Positions 16,157 to 25,455 of a DNA stretch of 64,000 nucleotides are shown here, piece after piece. Under the pieces are notes generated by a model. The model saw nothing but the letters and a program-made list of their open reading frames with translations. It searched no databases and was not told the origin of the DNA. Location: contig NZ_QKPO01000003.1 in assembly GCF_003258355.1 (NCBI RefSeq), positions 124,001 to 188,000 of the forward strand, in the 5' to 3' direction. The stretch comes from Confluentibacter sediminis. GTDB lineage: Bacteria; Bacteroidota; Bacteroidia; Flavobacteriales; Flavobacteriaceae. Position 1 is the stretch's first letter. Every line of letters begins with the position of its first letter. Made by a program: the position numbers and the translations under genes.

Positions 16157-17767
16157 ATGGAAATAGCTAAAAAACTTTCGTTAAAAGAAAAAATTGGATA
16201 TGCACTTGGTGATGGTGCAGCAAACATAGCCTGGAGAGGTGTTTCTACGTTTTTATTCATTTTTTATACAGACGTTTTTGGTATTGACCCTATTTCCGTA
16301 GGATTACTCATGTTGGTGGCACGTTCTAGTGATGGTATTAGCGATGTCCTCATGGGTATAATAGGAGACCGATACGATTCCAAATATGGGAAATTTAGAC
16401 CTTGGATTTTATGGACTGCGGTTCCACTCGCTCTTATTTTATCTCTTCTATTCACAACTCCAGAATTAGGAGAACAGAACAAAATCATTTACGCTTATGT
16501 AACCTATATTATTTTCACACTTATTTACACAGCCAATAATATCCCGTATGGAGCCCTTATGGCTGTGATGACTGGGGATGATAAAGAACGGACCTCTCTT
16601 GGTTCCTATCGTATGGTTGGTGCTTTTACGGGGGGTATGCTCGTTCAAGGTGCTCTGCTTTATTTGGTGCTGTATTTTGGAAATGTGAATCCTGAAATAC
16701 AGGTAAACAGTATACAAGATACTTCAAATTATGAAGTGACTGTTAAAGCACCCATAGATGTTGAAAGTGCTCGTATAAAAATTGATAATGGCCTTGGAAA
16801 GTTCACTTGGGTTGATGCGAACAATACCGATCAAGAAGCGACCTCAAGCAAGAGTTTTCCAATGGAAGCTAATAAAACATATCAATTTATTGTTTCAGAT
16901 ATTAACAATCTAAATACAGAGAATGTCACCGTCATAAATCAAAAAGAAGGCTATAGCAAATCTATTTATCTCCTTTCTGTTTTCTTGGCTATTTTTATGA
17001 TCATCACATTTTTAACTACAAAAGAAAGAGTAAAACCTCCTAAAAATCAGAAAAGCGATATTAAAAAAGATTTAAAGCAGCTCTTTAGTAACCGTCCTTG
17101 GGCAGTATTACTTGTTATAGGTTTGTTGTTCAACGTTTATACAGCTATAAAACAAGGTATCGTTGTCATTTATTTTGCGCATTACTTGCATAAAGAGCTA
17201 CTAGCCGCCAGTTTTATGGTTGCCTTAACGTTGGCATCTATTGGAGGCGCTATGCTTGTCGCTCCTTTAGGTAGAAAATGGGGGAAGAAAAAATTATTCA
17301 TATATGCCTTGATTTTTTCCGCAGCGGTTAACTGCCTGTTTGTTTTTTGTGGTCCCCAAGATGTAACCGCTATTTTTATAATAGGAATTATCTCTGAAGC
17401 AGCTTCTGCCATGTTCCCAACATTATTATTCGTAATGCTGGGCGATGCAGCAGATTTTTCAGAATGGAAAAATGGACGAAGAGCCACAGGACTTATTTAT
17501 TCTGCGGGTTCATTAGCGACCAAGTTTGGAGGTGGTATAGCCGGAGCTATTATAGGTTTTGTTCTGTCATCATTTCATTATAATGGTCAAGATGCCGTAG
17601 CCATTGAAGGCGCTATTCCTGGCATGATTATGCTCATGAGTTGGATACCTGCTATTATTGCTTTTGGAGCAGCTGGCATTATGTTATTATATCCCCTTGA
17701 TAAAACAAAAATGGATCTCATTACGAGTGATTTAAATGCCAAACGATTAGCGCAATCAGTAGATTAA
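16157..17767 (+). CDS. GPH-type sugar:cation symporter (MFS) with periplasmic insert
   Basis: A 536-residue inner-membrane transporter of the glycoside-pentoside-hexuronide:cation symporter family. It begins with KEKIGYALGDGAANIAWRG and contains DVLMGIIGDRYDSKYGKFRPWIL, both typical of the family, and about 12 membrane segments. Between the predicted fifth and sixth segments (about residues 175-260) lies a hydrophilic beta-like insert of about 80 residues absent from classical MelB-type carriers; by topology it should face the periplasm. The downstream GH1 glucosidase, 21 bases on, suggests import of beta-glucosides such as cellobiose. Substrate and insert role are inferred. Confidence 0.85.
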   Translation: MEIAKKLSLKEKIGYALGDGAANIAWRGVSTFLFIFYTDVFGIDPISVGLLMLVARSSDGISDVLMGIIGDRYDSKYGKFRPWILWTAVPLALILSLLFTTPELGEQNKIIYAYVTYIIFTLIYTANNIPYGALMAVMTGDDKERTSLGSYRMVGAFTGGMLVQGALLYLVLYFGNVNPEIQVNSIQDTSNYEVTVKAPIDVESARIKIDNGLGKFTWVDANNTDQEATSSKSFPMEANKTYQFIVSDINNLNTENVTVINQKEGYSKSIYLLSVFLAIFMIITFLTTKERVKPPKNQKSDIKKDLKQLFSNRPWAVLLVIGLLFNVYTAIKQGIVVIYFAHYLHKELLAASFMVALTLASIGGAMLVAPLGRKWGKKKLFIYALIFSAAVNCLFVFCGPQDVTAIFIIGIISEAASAMFPTLLFVMLGDAADFSEWKNGRRATGLIYSAGSLATKFGGGIAGAIIGFVLSSFHYNGQDAVAIEGAIPGMIMLMSWIPAIIAFGAAGIMLLYPLDKTKMDLITSDLNAKRLAQSVD

Positions 17768-17788
17768 TTCATATTATATTGTTTACAA

Positions 17789-19171
17789 ATGAAAACATTT
17801 CCAGACGATTTTATATGGGGTACAGCTACCTCTTCCTACCAAATTGAAGGAGCAGCATTAAAAAGTGGCAAAGGGCCCTCTATTTGGGATGCCTTTTCAA
17901 ATATTCCAGGAAAAACTCATAACGGAGAAACTGGTGAGATTGCTTGCGATCATTACCATAAATTCAAGGATGACATTCAGTTAATGAAAAATATGGGCGT
18001 CAAAGCCTATAGATTTTCAATTGCCTGGGCAAGAATCATGCCGACGGGCAAAAGCATTATAAATGAAGAAGGTATTGCATTCTATTCCGCTTTAATTGAT
18101 GAATTAATTAAGGCTGATATTGTACCTTGGGTTACTTTATACCATTGGGATTTACCCTTGGCTTTACAATTAGAAGATGATGGTTGGCTAGGAGCTTCCC
18201 TGCCCGATTATTTCGCTGCGTATGCCGATGTATGTTTTGAGCATTTTGGAGATCGCGTTAAAAATTGGATCACTTTAAACGAACCTTGGGTAGCCTCTAT
18301 TTTGGGCTATGGGCAAGGAGTTTTTGCACCAGGCAGAGTTTCAACGTCTGAGCCTTACTTGGCAGGCCATCATTTTATATTGGCGCATGCTAAAGCGGTT
18401 CATATTTACAGAGAAAAATATAGCTACCAAAATGGCAACATAGGAATTACCAATAATTGTGATTGGAGAGAACCTCTAACTAATAGTGAAAACGATAAAC
18501 AAGCTGCCGAAAGAGCTCTCGAATTTTTCTTAGCCTGGTTTGCAGACCCTATTTATAAAGGAGATTATCCAAAATCTATGAAAGAAAGGTTGGGTAATAG
18601 ACTTCCTGAATTTACATCTGAAGAAAAAGTTATGATACAAGGCACTTCTGATTTCTTTGGATTGAATCACTATACAACCATGTATGCAGCACATAATGAC
18701 GGCACTAAAAAAGAGCAAAGTGTGTATGGGAATGGAGGGATTTCTGAAGATCAAGATGTTGACTTGTCTTTAGATGAAAAATGGAAACTTACAGGAATGA
18801 ATTGGGCCGTAGTTCCTTGGGGCTGTAAAAAAATGCTAGCCTGGATAGATGAACGTTATCATAAGCCAGATATATATATTACCGAAAATGGCTGCGCTTA
18901 CAATGATGAACTTGTTAATGGACAAGTGAATGACCAGGAACGTTTAGATTTTTATAAGGGCTATTTAAAAGCTTGTCAAGAAGCCATTGATGAAGGTATA
19001 AAACTAAAAGGCTATTTTGCATGGTCCTTTATGGATAATTTTGAATGGGCGTCTGGATATGAGAAACGTTTCGGATTACACTATGTCGATTTCAATACTT
19101 TAAAGCGAACTCCTAAAAAATCAGCGGATTGGTTTAGTGATGTGATAAAATGCAATAGTGCTGATATTTGA
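17789..19171 (+). CDS. GH1 beta-glucosidase
   Basis: A 460-residue glycoside hydrolase family 1 enzyme, a retaining glycosidase with a TIM barrel. The N-terminus FIWGTATSSYQIEGA is the family signature, the acid/base Glu165 lies in TLNEPW and the nucleophile Glu366 in YITENGCA. The Trp-Glu/Trp region near the end (FMDNFEWASGYEKRFG) is the aglycone/sugar-binding end of the family. There is no signal peptide, so it should act in the cytoplasm on sugars brought in by the symporter just upstream. The likely activity is beta-glucosidase, with beta-galactosidase or fucosidase side activity common in GH1. Confidence 0.93.
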   Translation: MKTFPDDFIWGTATSSYQIEGAALKSGKGPSIWDAFSNIPGKTHNGETGEIACDHYHKFKDDIQLMKNMGVKAYRFSIAWARIMPTGKSIINEEGIAFYSALIDELIKADIVPWVTLYHWDLPLALQLEDDGWLGASLPDYFAAYADVCFEHFGDRVKNWITLNEPWVASILGYGQGVFAPGRVSTSEPYLAGHHFILAHAKAVHIYREKYSYQNGNIGITNNCDWREPLTNSENDKQAAERALEFFLAWFADPIYKGDYPKSMKERLGNRLPEFTSEEKVMIQGTSDFFGLNHYTTMYAAHNDGTKKEQSVYGNGGISEDQDVDLSLDEKWKLTGMNWAVVPWGCKKMLAWIDERYHKPDIYITENGCAYNDELVNGQVNDQERLDFYKGYLKACQEAIDEGIKLKGYFAWSFMDNFEWASGYEKRFGLHYVDFNTLKRTPKKSADWFSDVIKCNSADI

Positions 19172-19297
19172 TAAATATGTTAAACTCGTTGTGCATTTTG
19201 ATACTTATAACGATATTGTATATCTGTTTGAATGAGATTCTTTTTCAGAATTTTGTATCGTAACCATTCCTGAATAAAAATTTTGTTCTCGATACTA

Positions 19298-19322
19298 ATT
19301 TCAAACAGAAAAAGTTTGAAAT
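19298..19322. repeat. 9-bp perfect inverted repeat in the 19172-19415 gap
   Basis: ATTTCAAAC (19298-19306) and GTTTGAAAT (19314-19322) are perfect arms over a 7-base loop. Just upstream GTATCG and CGATAC also face each other (about 19256 and 19290). This may be an operator or RNA structure before the aldose epimerase gene; no T-tract follows, so it is not a terminator. Confidence 0.45.
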
Positions 19323-19415
19323 TCATTTGAACTGACTGACATCAACAAAGATTAAAATATAAAAATGTACCACAGCTTTTATTAAACATCATCAAACTAG
19401 CAAACTAAATTTTAC

Positions 19416-20519
19416 ATGAAAAAGGCATTCATACTTGTTACTTTATTAATAAGCAATATTATTTTGGCACAAACCACAAAAGAAGTTTTAGGAGATCATA
19501 ATGGAAAAGAGATTGTTCTTTTTACGCTCAAAAACAAATCAGGGCATATATTAAAACTTACCAATTATGGCGCCAGAATTGTTAGAATTGAGGTACCAGA
19601 TAAACAAGGTACTATTGAAAATATAACAACAGGTGGCGAAACTCTAGAAACTATTGTTAAAGGAGATGCTTTTGGAGGTGCTACTGTGGGGCGTTTCGCA
19701 AACCGAATTGCCAATGGAAAATTCACACTCGATGGTGTGGAGTATAACTTGCCTATTAACAACAAACCAAACACCTTGCATGGAGGACCAGAAGGGTGGT
19801 ATGCACAGGTTTGGAGTCCAGAGATTTTAACGACTAAAAAAAAGAATGTAGTTAAATTTACTTATATAAGCCCCGATATGGAAGCAGGTTTTCCAGGGAC
19901 GGTTACTATGGCTGTTACTTATACATGGACAGACAAGGATGAGATTATCATTGATTATCTAGCAACCACCGATAAAAAAACGATTATCAATGTTACCAAT
20001 CATGCTTATTTTAATTTGAATGGTACTGGCAAAGGTTTTATACAAGACCATGTGTTAACTATTAATGCCAGTAACTATACTCCTGTTGACAATACGAGCA
20101 TCCCAACAGGCGAGATAAAGTCTGTAAAAAATACACCATTTGATTTTACCACCCCACACACCATTGGTGAGCGCATAGGCAGTATGTTCGAAGAGGTAGC
20201 GTTTAGAGGTTACGACCATAATTATGTATTGGATGCGAATGCAAAAATAGCAGCCACAGTTTATTCTCCCGAAAGTGGCCGCTATATGGAAGTATTTACC
20301 GACGAACCCGGTTTACAATTTTATTCAGGAAATAGCAGGTCGTGGAATCAATTTAAGGAAACTGGCACGATGCCTGAAAATTCCAGGTCATCGTTTGCAC
20401 TGGAAACACAACATTATCCTGACAGCCCAAATCACTCACAATTTCCCTCAACAGTATTAACACCAGACAAACCTTATAAATCCAGAACCGTTTATAAGTT
20501 TTCTGTTAAAAAGGATTAA
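19416..20519 (+). CDS. galM: secreted aldose 1-epimerase (mutarotase)
   Basis: The 367-residue protein has a signal peptide (AFILVTLLISNIILAQ, cleavage near residue 19) and a galactose-mutarotase-type beta-sandwich. Family marks include GATVGRFANRIANGKF, TLHGGPEGW, VTNHAYFNLNG with the catalytic His, YDHNYVL and the Glu in ALETQHYPDSPN. It converts alpha- and beta-anomers of sugars such as glucose or galactose, here in the periplasm. It lies in the glucoside locus 244 bases after the GH1 gene, and its last base overlaps the start of the next gene (TAATG). Confidence 0.9.
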   Translation: MKKAFILVTLLISNIILAQTTKEVLGDHNGKEIVLFTLKNKSGHILKLTNYGARIVRIEVPDKQGTIENITTGGETLETIVKGDAFGGATVGRFANRIANGKFTLDGVEYNLPINNKPNTLHGGPEGWYAQVWSPEILTTKKKNVVKFTYISPDMEAGFPGTVTMAVTYTWTDKDEIIIDYLATTDKKTIINVTNHAYFNLNGTGKGFIQDHVLTINASNYTPVDNTSIPTGEIKSVKNTPFDFTTPHTIGERIGSMFEEVAFRGYDHNYVLDANAKIAATVYSPESGRYMEVFTDEPGLQFYSGNSRSWNQFKETGTMPENSRSSFALETQHYPDSPNHSQFPSTVLTPDKPYKSRTVYKFSVKKD

Positions 20520-21010
20520 TGAATTTTCATACCATTTTTGACTTCTCTCCTCAATCCAATATTCAAGACTGGAGAGTGGTAAACGATTTAGTTATGGGAG
20601 GTAAATCCTCTGGAAGCTTCAAAATAAATGATGAAGGTTTTGGTATCTTCGAAGGTCATATTTCATTAGAAAATAATGGCGGGTTCTCATCTTTACGCTA
20701 TCGGTTTGAAAAAATAGAAGTAAAGCATTTTACTAAAATCCGTATCATACTTCTTGGTGATGGCAAAAAGTATCAATTCAGAATAAAGTCAGACACAGAA
20801 GATAATTATTCTTATATCTCATATTTTTCAACTTCTGGAATCTGGCAAACCATTGAAATTCCTCTAAATGATATGTATCCTTGGTTTCGAGGCAAACAGC
20901 TCGATCAACCCAATTTTTCAAATGATTCTATTGAAGACATAGGGTTTTTAATAGGAAACAAAAAAGCAGAAAACTTTAAACTTGTTATAGACAAAATGGA
21001 ATTATTCTAG
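20519..21010 (+). CDS. CIA30-like (NADH:ubiquinone oxidoreductase intermediate-associated) protein
   Basis: A 163-residue protein of the CIA30 family, a galactose-binding-like beta-sandwich: WRVVNDLVMGGKSSGSF near the start, GHISLENNGGFSSLR, and IRIILLGDGKKYQFRIK. Eukaryotic CIA30/NDUFAF1 helps assemble complex I, but bacterial members are scattered and their function is unknown; the jelly-roll could simply bind carbohydrate. The start codon overlaps the stop of the aldose epimerase gene, implying translational coupling and favouring a link with sugar use over complex I. There is no signal peptide. Confidence 0.75.
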   Translation: MNFHTIFDFSPQSNIQDWRVVNDLVMGGKSSGSFKINDEGFGIFEGHISLENNGGFSSLRYRFEKIEVKHFTKIRIILLGDGKKYQFRIKSDTEDNYSYISYFSTSGIWQTIEIPLNDMYPWFRGKQLDQPNFSNDSIEDIGFLIGNKKAENFKLVIDKMELF

Positions 21011-21107
21011 AGCGATTAAAAACAATCCATAATTTTACTTAAAATTAATTTTAGCATACATATCATAACCATTTCCTATATATCTTTACATTATAAAATG
21101 ATAAGAT

Positions 21108-22346
21108 ATGGTTTTAATGCCTCTGCTGGTTTTTGAGCTTCCCATAGTTAACCCAATTCTTAAGTTTCTTATCATACTTATTATTATTTTATTAACGCCT
21201 ATATTTTTAAATAAGGTAAAAATTCCGCACATCTTAGGACTTATTATTGCTGGTGCCATTGTGGGCCCGAACGGTTTTAATTTGTTATTGAGAGATAGTG
21301 GCATCATTCTATCTGGTACCGCTGGTTTGCTTTATATTATGTTTTTGGCAGGTTTAGAAATTGATTTGGCAGAATTTAAAATAAACCGATCTAAAAGCTT
21401 ATGGTTCGGTATGCTAACCTTTGTAATTCCCATGATTTTAGGAACGTTTTCAAGTATTTATATTTTAAAACTCTCCATACCCTCCTCTATTCTAGTAGCG
21501 AGTATGTACGCGTCTCATACCTTAATAGCTTACCCCATTTTAAGTGCATTGGGAGTTAATAGAATTAAGGTCGTAAATATTACTGTGGGTGGCACCGTTA
21601 TTACAGATACCTTAGCATTATTGGTTTTAGCCATTATTGTTGGAATGGAAAAAGGAGATGTTAATTTGATGTTTTGGTTAAAATTATCTCTGTATATCAT
21701 AGTCTTTTTTTTAATAACCATGTTTGTATTTCCTATCATAGCCAAATGGTTTTTAAAGCGCTATCATGATGGCATCTCTCAATATATTTTTGTACTTGCC
21801 ATCGTGTTTCTAGGAGCTTTTTTGGCTGAAAGTGCGGGTATTGAAGGTATTATCGGTGCTTTTTTAACGGGTTTGGCAATGAATAGATTAATAGCCAACG
21901 ATTCTGTTTTAATGAATAGAGTGGAATTTGTAGGACATGCCATTTTCATTCCTTTTTTTCTTATCAGCGTGGGGATGTTGGTGGATTACAGAGCCTTCTT
22001 CACCGATTTTGAAACCATAAAAGTGGCGATGGTTATGACAATGATTGCCACATCGTCCAAATTTATAGCCGCTTGGATCACTCAAAAATCATTACACTTT
22101 TCCAGAGATGAAAGACGCATTATTTTCGGACTGAGTAATGCGCAAGCCGCAGCAACCTTAGCAGCGGTATTGGTTGGATATAATACTATTATAGGAAAGA
22201 CCAGTTTGGGTGAACCTATTAGATTGCTAGATGAAACTATTTTAAATGGCACTATTGTCATGATTTTAGTAACCTGTACCATTGCGACTTTTTCTGCACA
22301 AAAGGGTGCTAGAAATATAGCGGTACTTAAAAATAAGTCTGTTTAA
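21108..22346 (+). CDS. cation:proton antiporter (CPA2/KefB-like), membrane domain only
   Basis: A 412-residue integral membrane protein with 11-13 hydrophobic segments. PHILGLIIAGAIVGPNGF, FLAGLEIDLAEF, VITDTLALLVLAI and GAFLTGLAMNR are typical of Na+(K+)/H+ exchangers of the CPA2 type, including an acidic pair region TDTLA for ion exchange. It should exchange Na+ or K+ for protons in the inner membrane. Many flavobacterial relatives, as I recall them, have a further C-terminal universal-stress-like domain; this one stops soon after the last membrane segment. It is monocistronic. Confidence 0.82.
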   Translation: MVLMPLLVFELPIVNPILKFLIILIIILLTPIFLNKVKIPHILGLIIAGAIVGPNGFNLLLRDSGIILSGTAGLLYIMFLAGLEIDLAEFKINRSKSLWFGMLTFVIPMILGTFSSIYILKLSIPSSILVASMYASHTLIAYPILSALGVNRIKVVNITVGGTVITDTLALLVLAIIVGMEKGDVNLMFWLKLSLYIIVFFLITMFVFPIIAKWFLKRYHDGISQYIFVLAIVFLGAFLAESAGIEGIIGAFLTGLAMNRLIANDSVLMNRVEFVGHAIFIPFFLISVGMLVDYRAFFTDFETIKVAMVMTMIATSSKFIAAWITQKSLHFSRDERRIIFGLSNAQAAATLAAVLVGYNTIIGKTSLGEPIRLLDETILNGTIVMILVTCTIATFSAQKGARNIAVLKNKSV

Positions 22347-22469
22347 CATCTGGTATAATATATTCAAACTATTCACATCATTAAGTTGATAAATAAAACT
22401 CCTTAACCATCCAAAATCCCACACTCCCAATTTAACGCACTCTTAAAAAACAAATCCATATAATTTCAA

Positions 22470-22477
22470 TACTTTTG
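22470..22477 (+). promoter_or_regulatory. -7 promoter box of the gcvT operon
   Basis: TACTTTTG matches TAnnTTTG 64 bases upstream of gcvT. No -33 TTTG is visible. No glycine riboswitch fold was recognised between here and the gene. Confidence 0.4.
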
Positions 22478-22500
22478 TTTTCGTTAAAAAATAATAGGAT

Positions 22501-22517
22501 TTCCGCCTGCGCTGGAA
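22501..22517. repeat. degenerate REP-like palindrome before gcvT
   Basis: The 17 bases run from TTCC to GGAA with an inner GC/GC pairing (TTCCGCCTGCGCTGGAA). It stands out as the only GC-rich patch in an AT-rich spacer and resembles intergenic palindromes with TTCC/GGAA arms that recur in flavobacteria. Two similar elements occur at 25818 and 62876. Confidence 0.4.
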
Positions 22518-22540
22518 TTCAAAAACACATATAATTTTAA

Positions 22541-23623
22541 ATGAAAAATACCGCTTTAACATCAACTCACGAAGCTCTTGGAGCTAAAATGGTCCCTTTT
22601 GCAGGTTTTAATATGCCTGTGCAATATGAAGGTGTCAATGCCGAACACGACACTGTTAGAAATGCCGTTGGCGTATTTGACGTATCTCACATGGGAGAGT
22701 TTTTAATTGAAGGAGACCATGCCTTGGCATTGATACAAAAAGTAACAAGCAACGATGCTTCCAAATTAACCATCGGCAAAGCACAATACAGTTGTTTACC
22801 AAATGAAGAAGGTGGTATTGTAGATGATTTAATTGTTTATAAGGTTAAAGATGACTCCTATTTATTAGTGGTTAACGCTGGTAATATTGACAAAGACTGG
22901 AATTGGATTCAATCTAAAAACGATGTAGGTGCCACCATGCGTAATTTGAGTGATGACTATTCCCTGTTGGCTATTCAAGGCCCAAAAGCAGTGGAAGCAA
23001 TGCAATCTTTAACAAGTCATGATTTAGCAGCTATTGATTTTTACCATTTTATCGTAGGTGATTTTGCAGGTATTGAGCATGTTATTATTTCGGCAACAGG
23101 ATATACTGGTAGTGGCGGATTTGAGATTTATTGTAAAAACAGCGAAGTCAAACAAATTTGGGACAAAGTTTTTGAAGCCGGAGCTTCTTATGGCATAAAA
23201 CCTATTGGTTTGGCGGCCCGTGACACCTTGCGATTGGAAATGGGATATTGCCTTTACGGAAATGATATTGATGATACGACCTCACCTATGGAAGCTGGTT
23301 TGGGTTGGATCACCAAATTCACTAAAGATTTTACAAATTCTGAAGCTTTAAAGGCTGAAAAAGAACAGGGGCCAAAACGTAAATTAATCGCTTTCGAATT
23401 AGATGAACGTGGCGTACCTCGTCATGGCTACGATATAGTAGATGCTAACGGTCATAAAATTGGAGAAGTAACTTCCGGTACCATGTCACCTAGCTTGAAT
23501 AAAGGTATTGGTTTGGGGTATGTACCTACTCTTTTTTCAGAGATTGGAAGTAACATATATATCCAAATTCGTAAAAATGCTGTACCTGCTACGGTGGTAA
23601 AATTGCCATTTTATAAAAAATAA
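22541..23623 (+). CDS. gcvT: glycine cleavage system aminomethyltransferase (T protein)
   Basis: A 360-residue tetrahydrofolate-dependent T protein that releases ammonia from the aminomethyl group held on the lipoyl H protein and makes 5,10-methylene-THF. It has the GCV_T domain (about 1-255; [49 protein letters not shown] with the folate-contacting Arg/Asp pattern) and the C-terminal barrel (about 270-360; [17 protein letters not shown]). P and H proteins are not in this window. Its stop overlaps the start of glsA by one base. Confidence 0.95.
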   Translation: MKNTALTSTHEALGAKMVPFAGFNMPVQYEGVNAEHDTVRNAVGVFDVSHMGEFLIEGDHALALIQKVTSNDASKLTIGKAQYSCLPNEEGGIVDDLIVYKVKDDSYLLVVNAGNIDKDWNWIQSKNDVGATMRNLSDDYSLLAIQGPKAVEAMQSLTSHDLAAIDFYHFIVGDFAGIEHVIISATGYTGSGGFEIYCKNSEVKQIWDKVFEAGASYGIKPIGLAARDTLRLEMGYCLYGNDIDDTTSPMEAGLGWITKFTKDFTNSEALKAEKEQGPKRKLIAFELDERGVPRHGYDIVDANGHKIGEVTSGTMSPSLNKGIGLGYVPTLFSEIGSNIYIQIRKNAVPATVVKLPFYKK

Positions 23624-24540
23624 TGCGAATAGATTTTGAACACATTCTAAATAAAATCCATCAAAAAGTAACCGCTATTGATGATAAGGGAACGGTCGCA
23701 TCTTATATTCCAGAATTAGCAAAAATCAATAAGCATCATTTCGGAATTCATTTAAGAACTTTAGATGGCAATGAATATGGTGTGGGTGATTTTGATAAGC
23801 CTTTCTCAATACAAAGTATCTCTAAAGTATTGGCGCTGGCGCAAGCTGCTAGTTTCGTGAGCAATGACATTTTAAAACGGGTAGATGTAGAGCCTTCTGG
23901 TCATCCTTTCAATCAATTAGCATTATTGGAAATTGAAAATGGGATTCCCAGAAATCCCTTAATTAATTCAGGAGCGATTGTTATTGCTGATATTTTAATC
24001 TCCAATTTAAAAAATCCAAAAGAAGACTTTCTCAATTTTGTTAGAGATTTAGCGGATGATGATTCTATAAATTTCAATTTAGATGTAGCTAATTCTGAAA
24101 AAATAACGGGCTTTAAAAATTATGCAGCGGCCAATCTCTTAAAGTCTTTTAATAATTTAGAAAACAGTGTCGACGAGGTTCTGGATTTTTACTTTCATCA
24201 ATGTTCCATCGAGATGTCTTGTAAACAATTAACGAAAGCCTTTTACTTATTTGCAAATAAAGGTCATTGCTTATTAAACAAAGCACGCCTTAATGAATCT
24301 ATAATAAAACGAATAAACGCCATCATGCTTACCTGTGGCTTTTATGATGAAGCTGGAGAATTTGCATTTGAGGTTGGTTTACCTGGTAAAAGTGGTGTCG
24401 GTGGTGGTATTGTAGCTTTGCTGCCAGATAAATTTGTCATTACAACTTGGTCTCCTGGGTTAAATAAAAAAGGTAATTCGCAATTAGGGATGACTGCTTT
24501 AGAGCAATTTACCTCTAAAACAAAATTATCTATTTTTTAG
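23623..24540 (+). CDS. glsA: glutaminase
   Basis: The 305-residue protein is a beta-lactamase-fold glutaminase that hydrolyses glutamine to glutamate and ammonia. The catalytic Ser-x-x-Lys is in FSIQSISKVLALA (about residues 66-69), with NPLINSGAIV near 107 and GLPGKSGVGGGIVALLPDK near 250. Length is typical of bacterial GlsA. It is translationally coupled to gcvT (TAATG overlap), which is an unusual pairing, and is followed 30 bases later by an epimerase-like gene. Confidence 0.93.
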   Translation: MRIDFEHILNKIHQKVTAIDDKGTVASYIPELAKINKHHFGIHLRTLDGNEYGVGDFDKPFSIQSISKVLALAQAASFVSNDILKRVDVEPSGHPFNQLALLEIENGIPRNPLINSGAIVIADILISNLKNPKEDFLNFVRDLADDDSINFNLDVANSEKITGFKNYAAANLLKSFNNLENSVDEVLDFYFHQCSIEMSCKQLTKAFYLFANKGHCLLNKARLNESIIKRINAIMLTCGFYDEAGEFAFEVGLPGKSGVGGGIVALLPDKFVITTWSPGLNKKGNSQLGMTALEQFTSKTKLSIF

Positions 24541-24569
24541 TACGTTATGGCTTTAAATAAGAATGCTGA

Positions 24570-25406
24570 ATGATTAAACGGGAAGATAAACATACCATAT
24601 TAATTTTAGGGGCCAGTGGTTTTTTGGGCGGTGCCATTTATAAAGAACTCTGCTCCTATTTTAAAACCTTTGGAACCTATCATACCCAAAACAAACATTT
24701 TGAAAAGAACAAACATTTTTTTCAGTATGCTGTTGAAGAAGATGATATTTATGAAATCTTGGAAGCTGTTAAACCAACCATTATCATTTCAGCTTTACGA
24801 GGTGATTTTTCAGCGCAAGTCATAGCTCACAAACACATAGCAGAATATATTTTGGAACATAAAACCTGGTTAATTTTTTTGTCCTCAGCCAATGTATTTG
24901 ACGCTTACAGCAAATATCCAAGTTACGAAGACGATAAAACATTAAGCCATAGTATTTATGGACATTTCAAAATAAAAATTGAAAATATGCTTTTAAGATT
25001 ACCTAAAAAGCAAACCACTATTTTAAGGCTTCCTATGGTTTTTGGAGCGCAATCTCCCCGAATATTGGACGTTTTACAAAATTTAAAAGATAATGAGCCA
25101 GTTGAAGTGTTTCCTAATCTAATTATTAACGTTACAAATGATTCTAAAGTAACCCAACAAATCCATTACATTATTAACCGTAATAAATTTGGTGTTTTTC
25201 ATTTAGGAAGTAATGATTTGGTGCATCATGATGATTTTATTAAAGAAATTATAGATTCAATTGACGAAAATAATAAAGCCATTTATAAAAAAGTATTCAC
25301 TACCAATGAAGATAGGTATTTAGCTGTATTGCCAAAACACAATCTGTTACCAAAACATTTACAATTAGTAAGCCAAGAAATAATATCTGAATTAAAGTAT
25401 AATTGA
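24570..25406 (+). CDS. NAD(P)-dependent sugar epimerase/reductase (SDR, RmlD-like)
   Basis: A 278-residue extended short-chain dehydrogenase. The nucleotide loop is ILGASGFLGGAIYKEL (about 11-26), there is a Tyr-x-x-x-Lys active-site pattern in HSIYGHFKIKIE (about 130-140), and TTILRLPMVFG follows, as in dTDP-4-dehydrorhamnose reductases. The substrate is unknown. It sits between glutaminase and pterin dehydratase and is probably in the same transcript. It lacks membrane segments. Confidence 0.75.
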   Translation: MIKREDKHTILILGASGFLGGAIYKELCSYFKTFGTYHTQNKHFEKNKHFFQYAVEEDDIYEILEAVKPTIIISALRGDFSAQVIAHKHIAEYILEHKTWLIFLSSANVFDAYSKYPSYEDDKTLSHSIYGHFKIKIENMLLRLPKKQTTILRLPMVFGAQSPRILDVLQNLKDNEPVEVFPNLIINVTNDSKVTQQIHYIINRNKFGVFHLGSNDLVHHDDFIKEIIDSIDENNKAIYKKVFTTNEDRYLAVLPKHNLLPKHLQLVSQEIISELKYN

Positions 25407-25455
25407 TTATATTTATTAAATTGTGAACTTACAATAACACTTAAAATTTAAAAAG

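Noticed and set aside
22347-22540. Glycine riboswitch upstream of gcvT
   Set aside because: No paired-aptamer pattern or conserved glycine-riboswitch core was seen; only a promoter box and a small palindrome are present.
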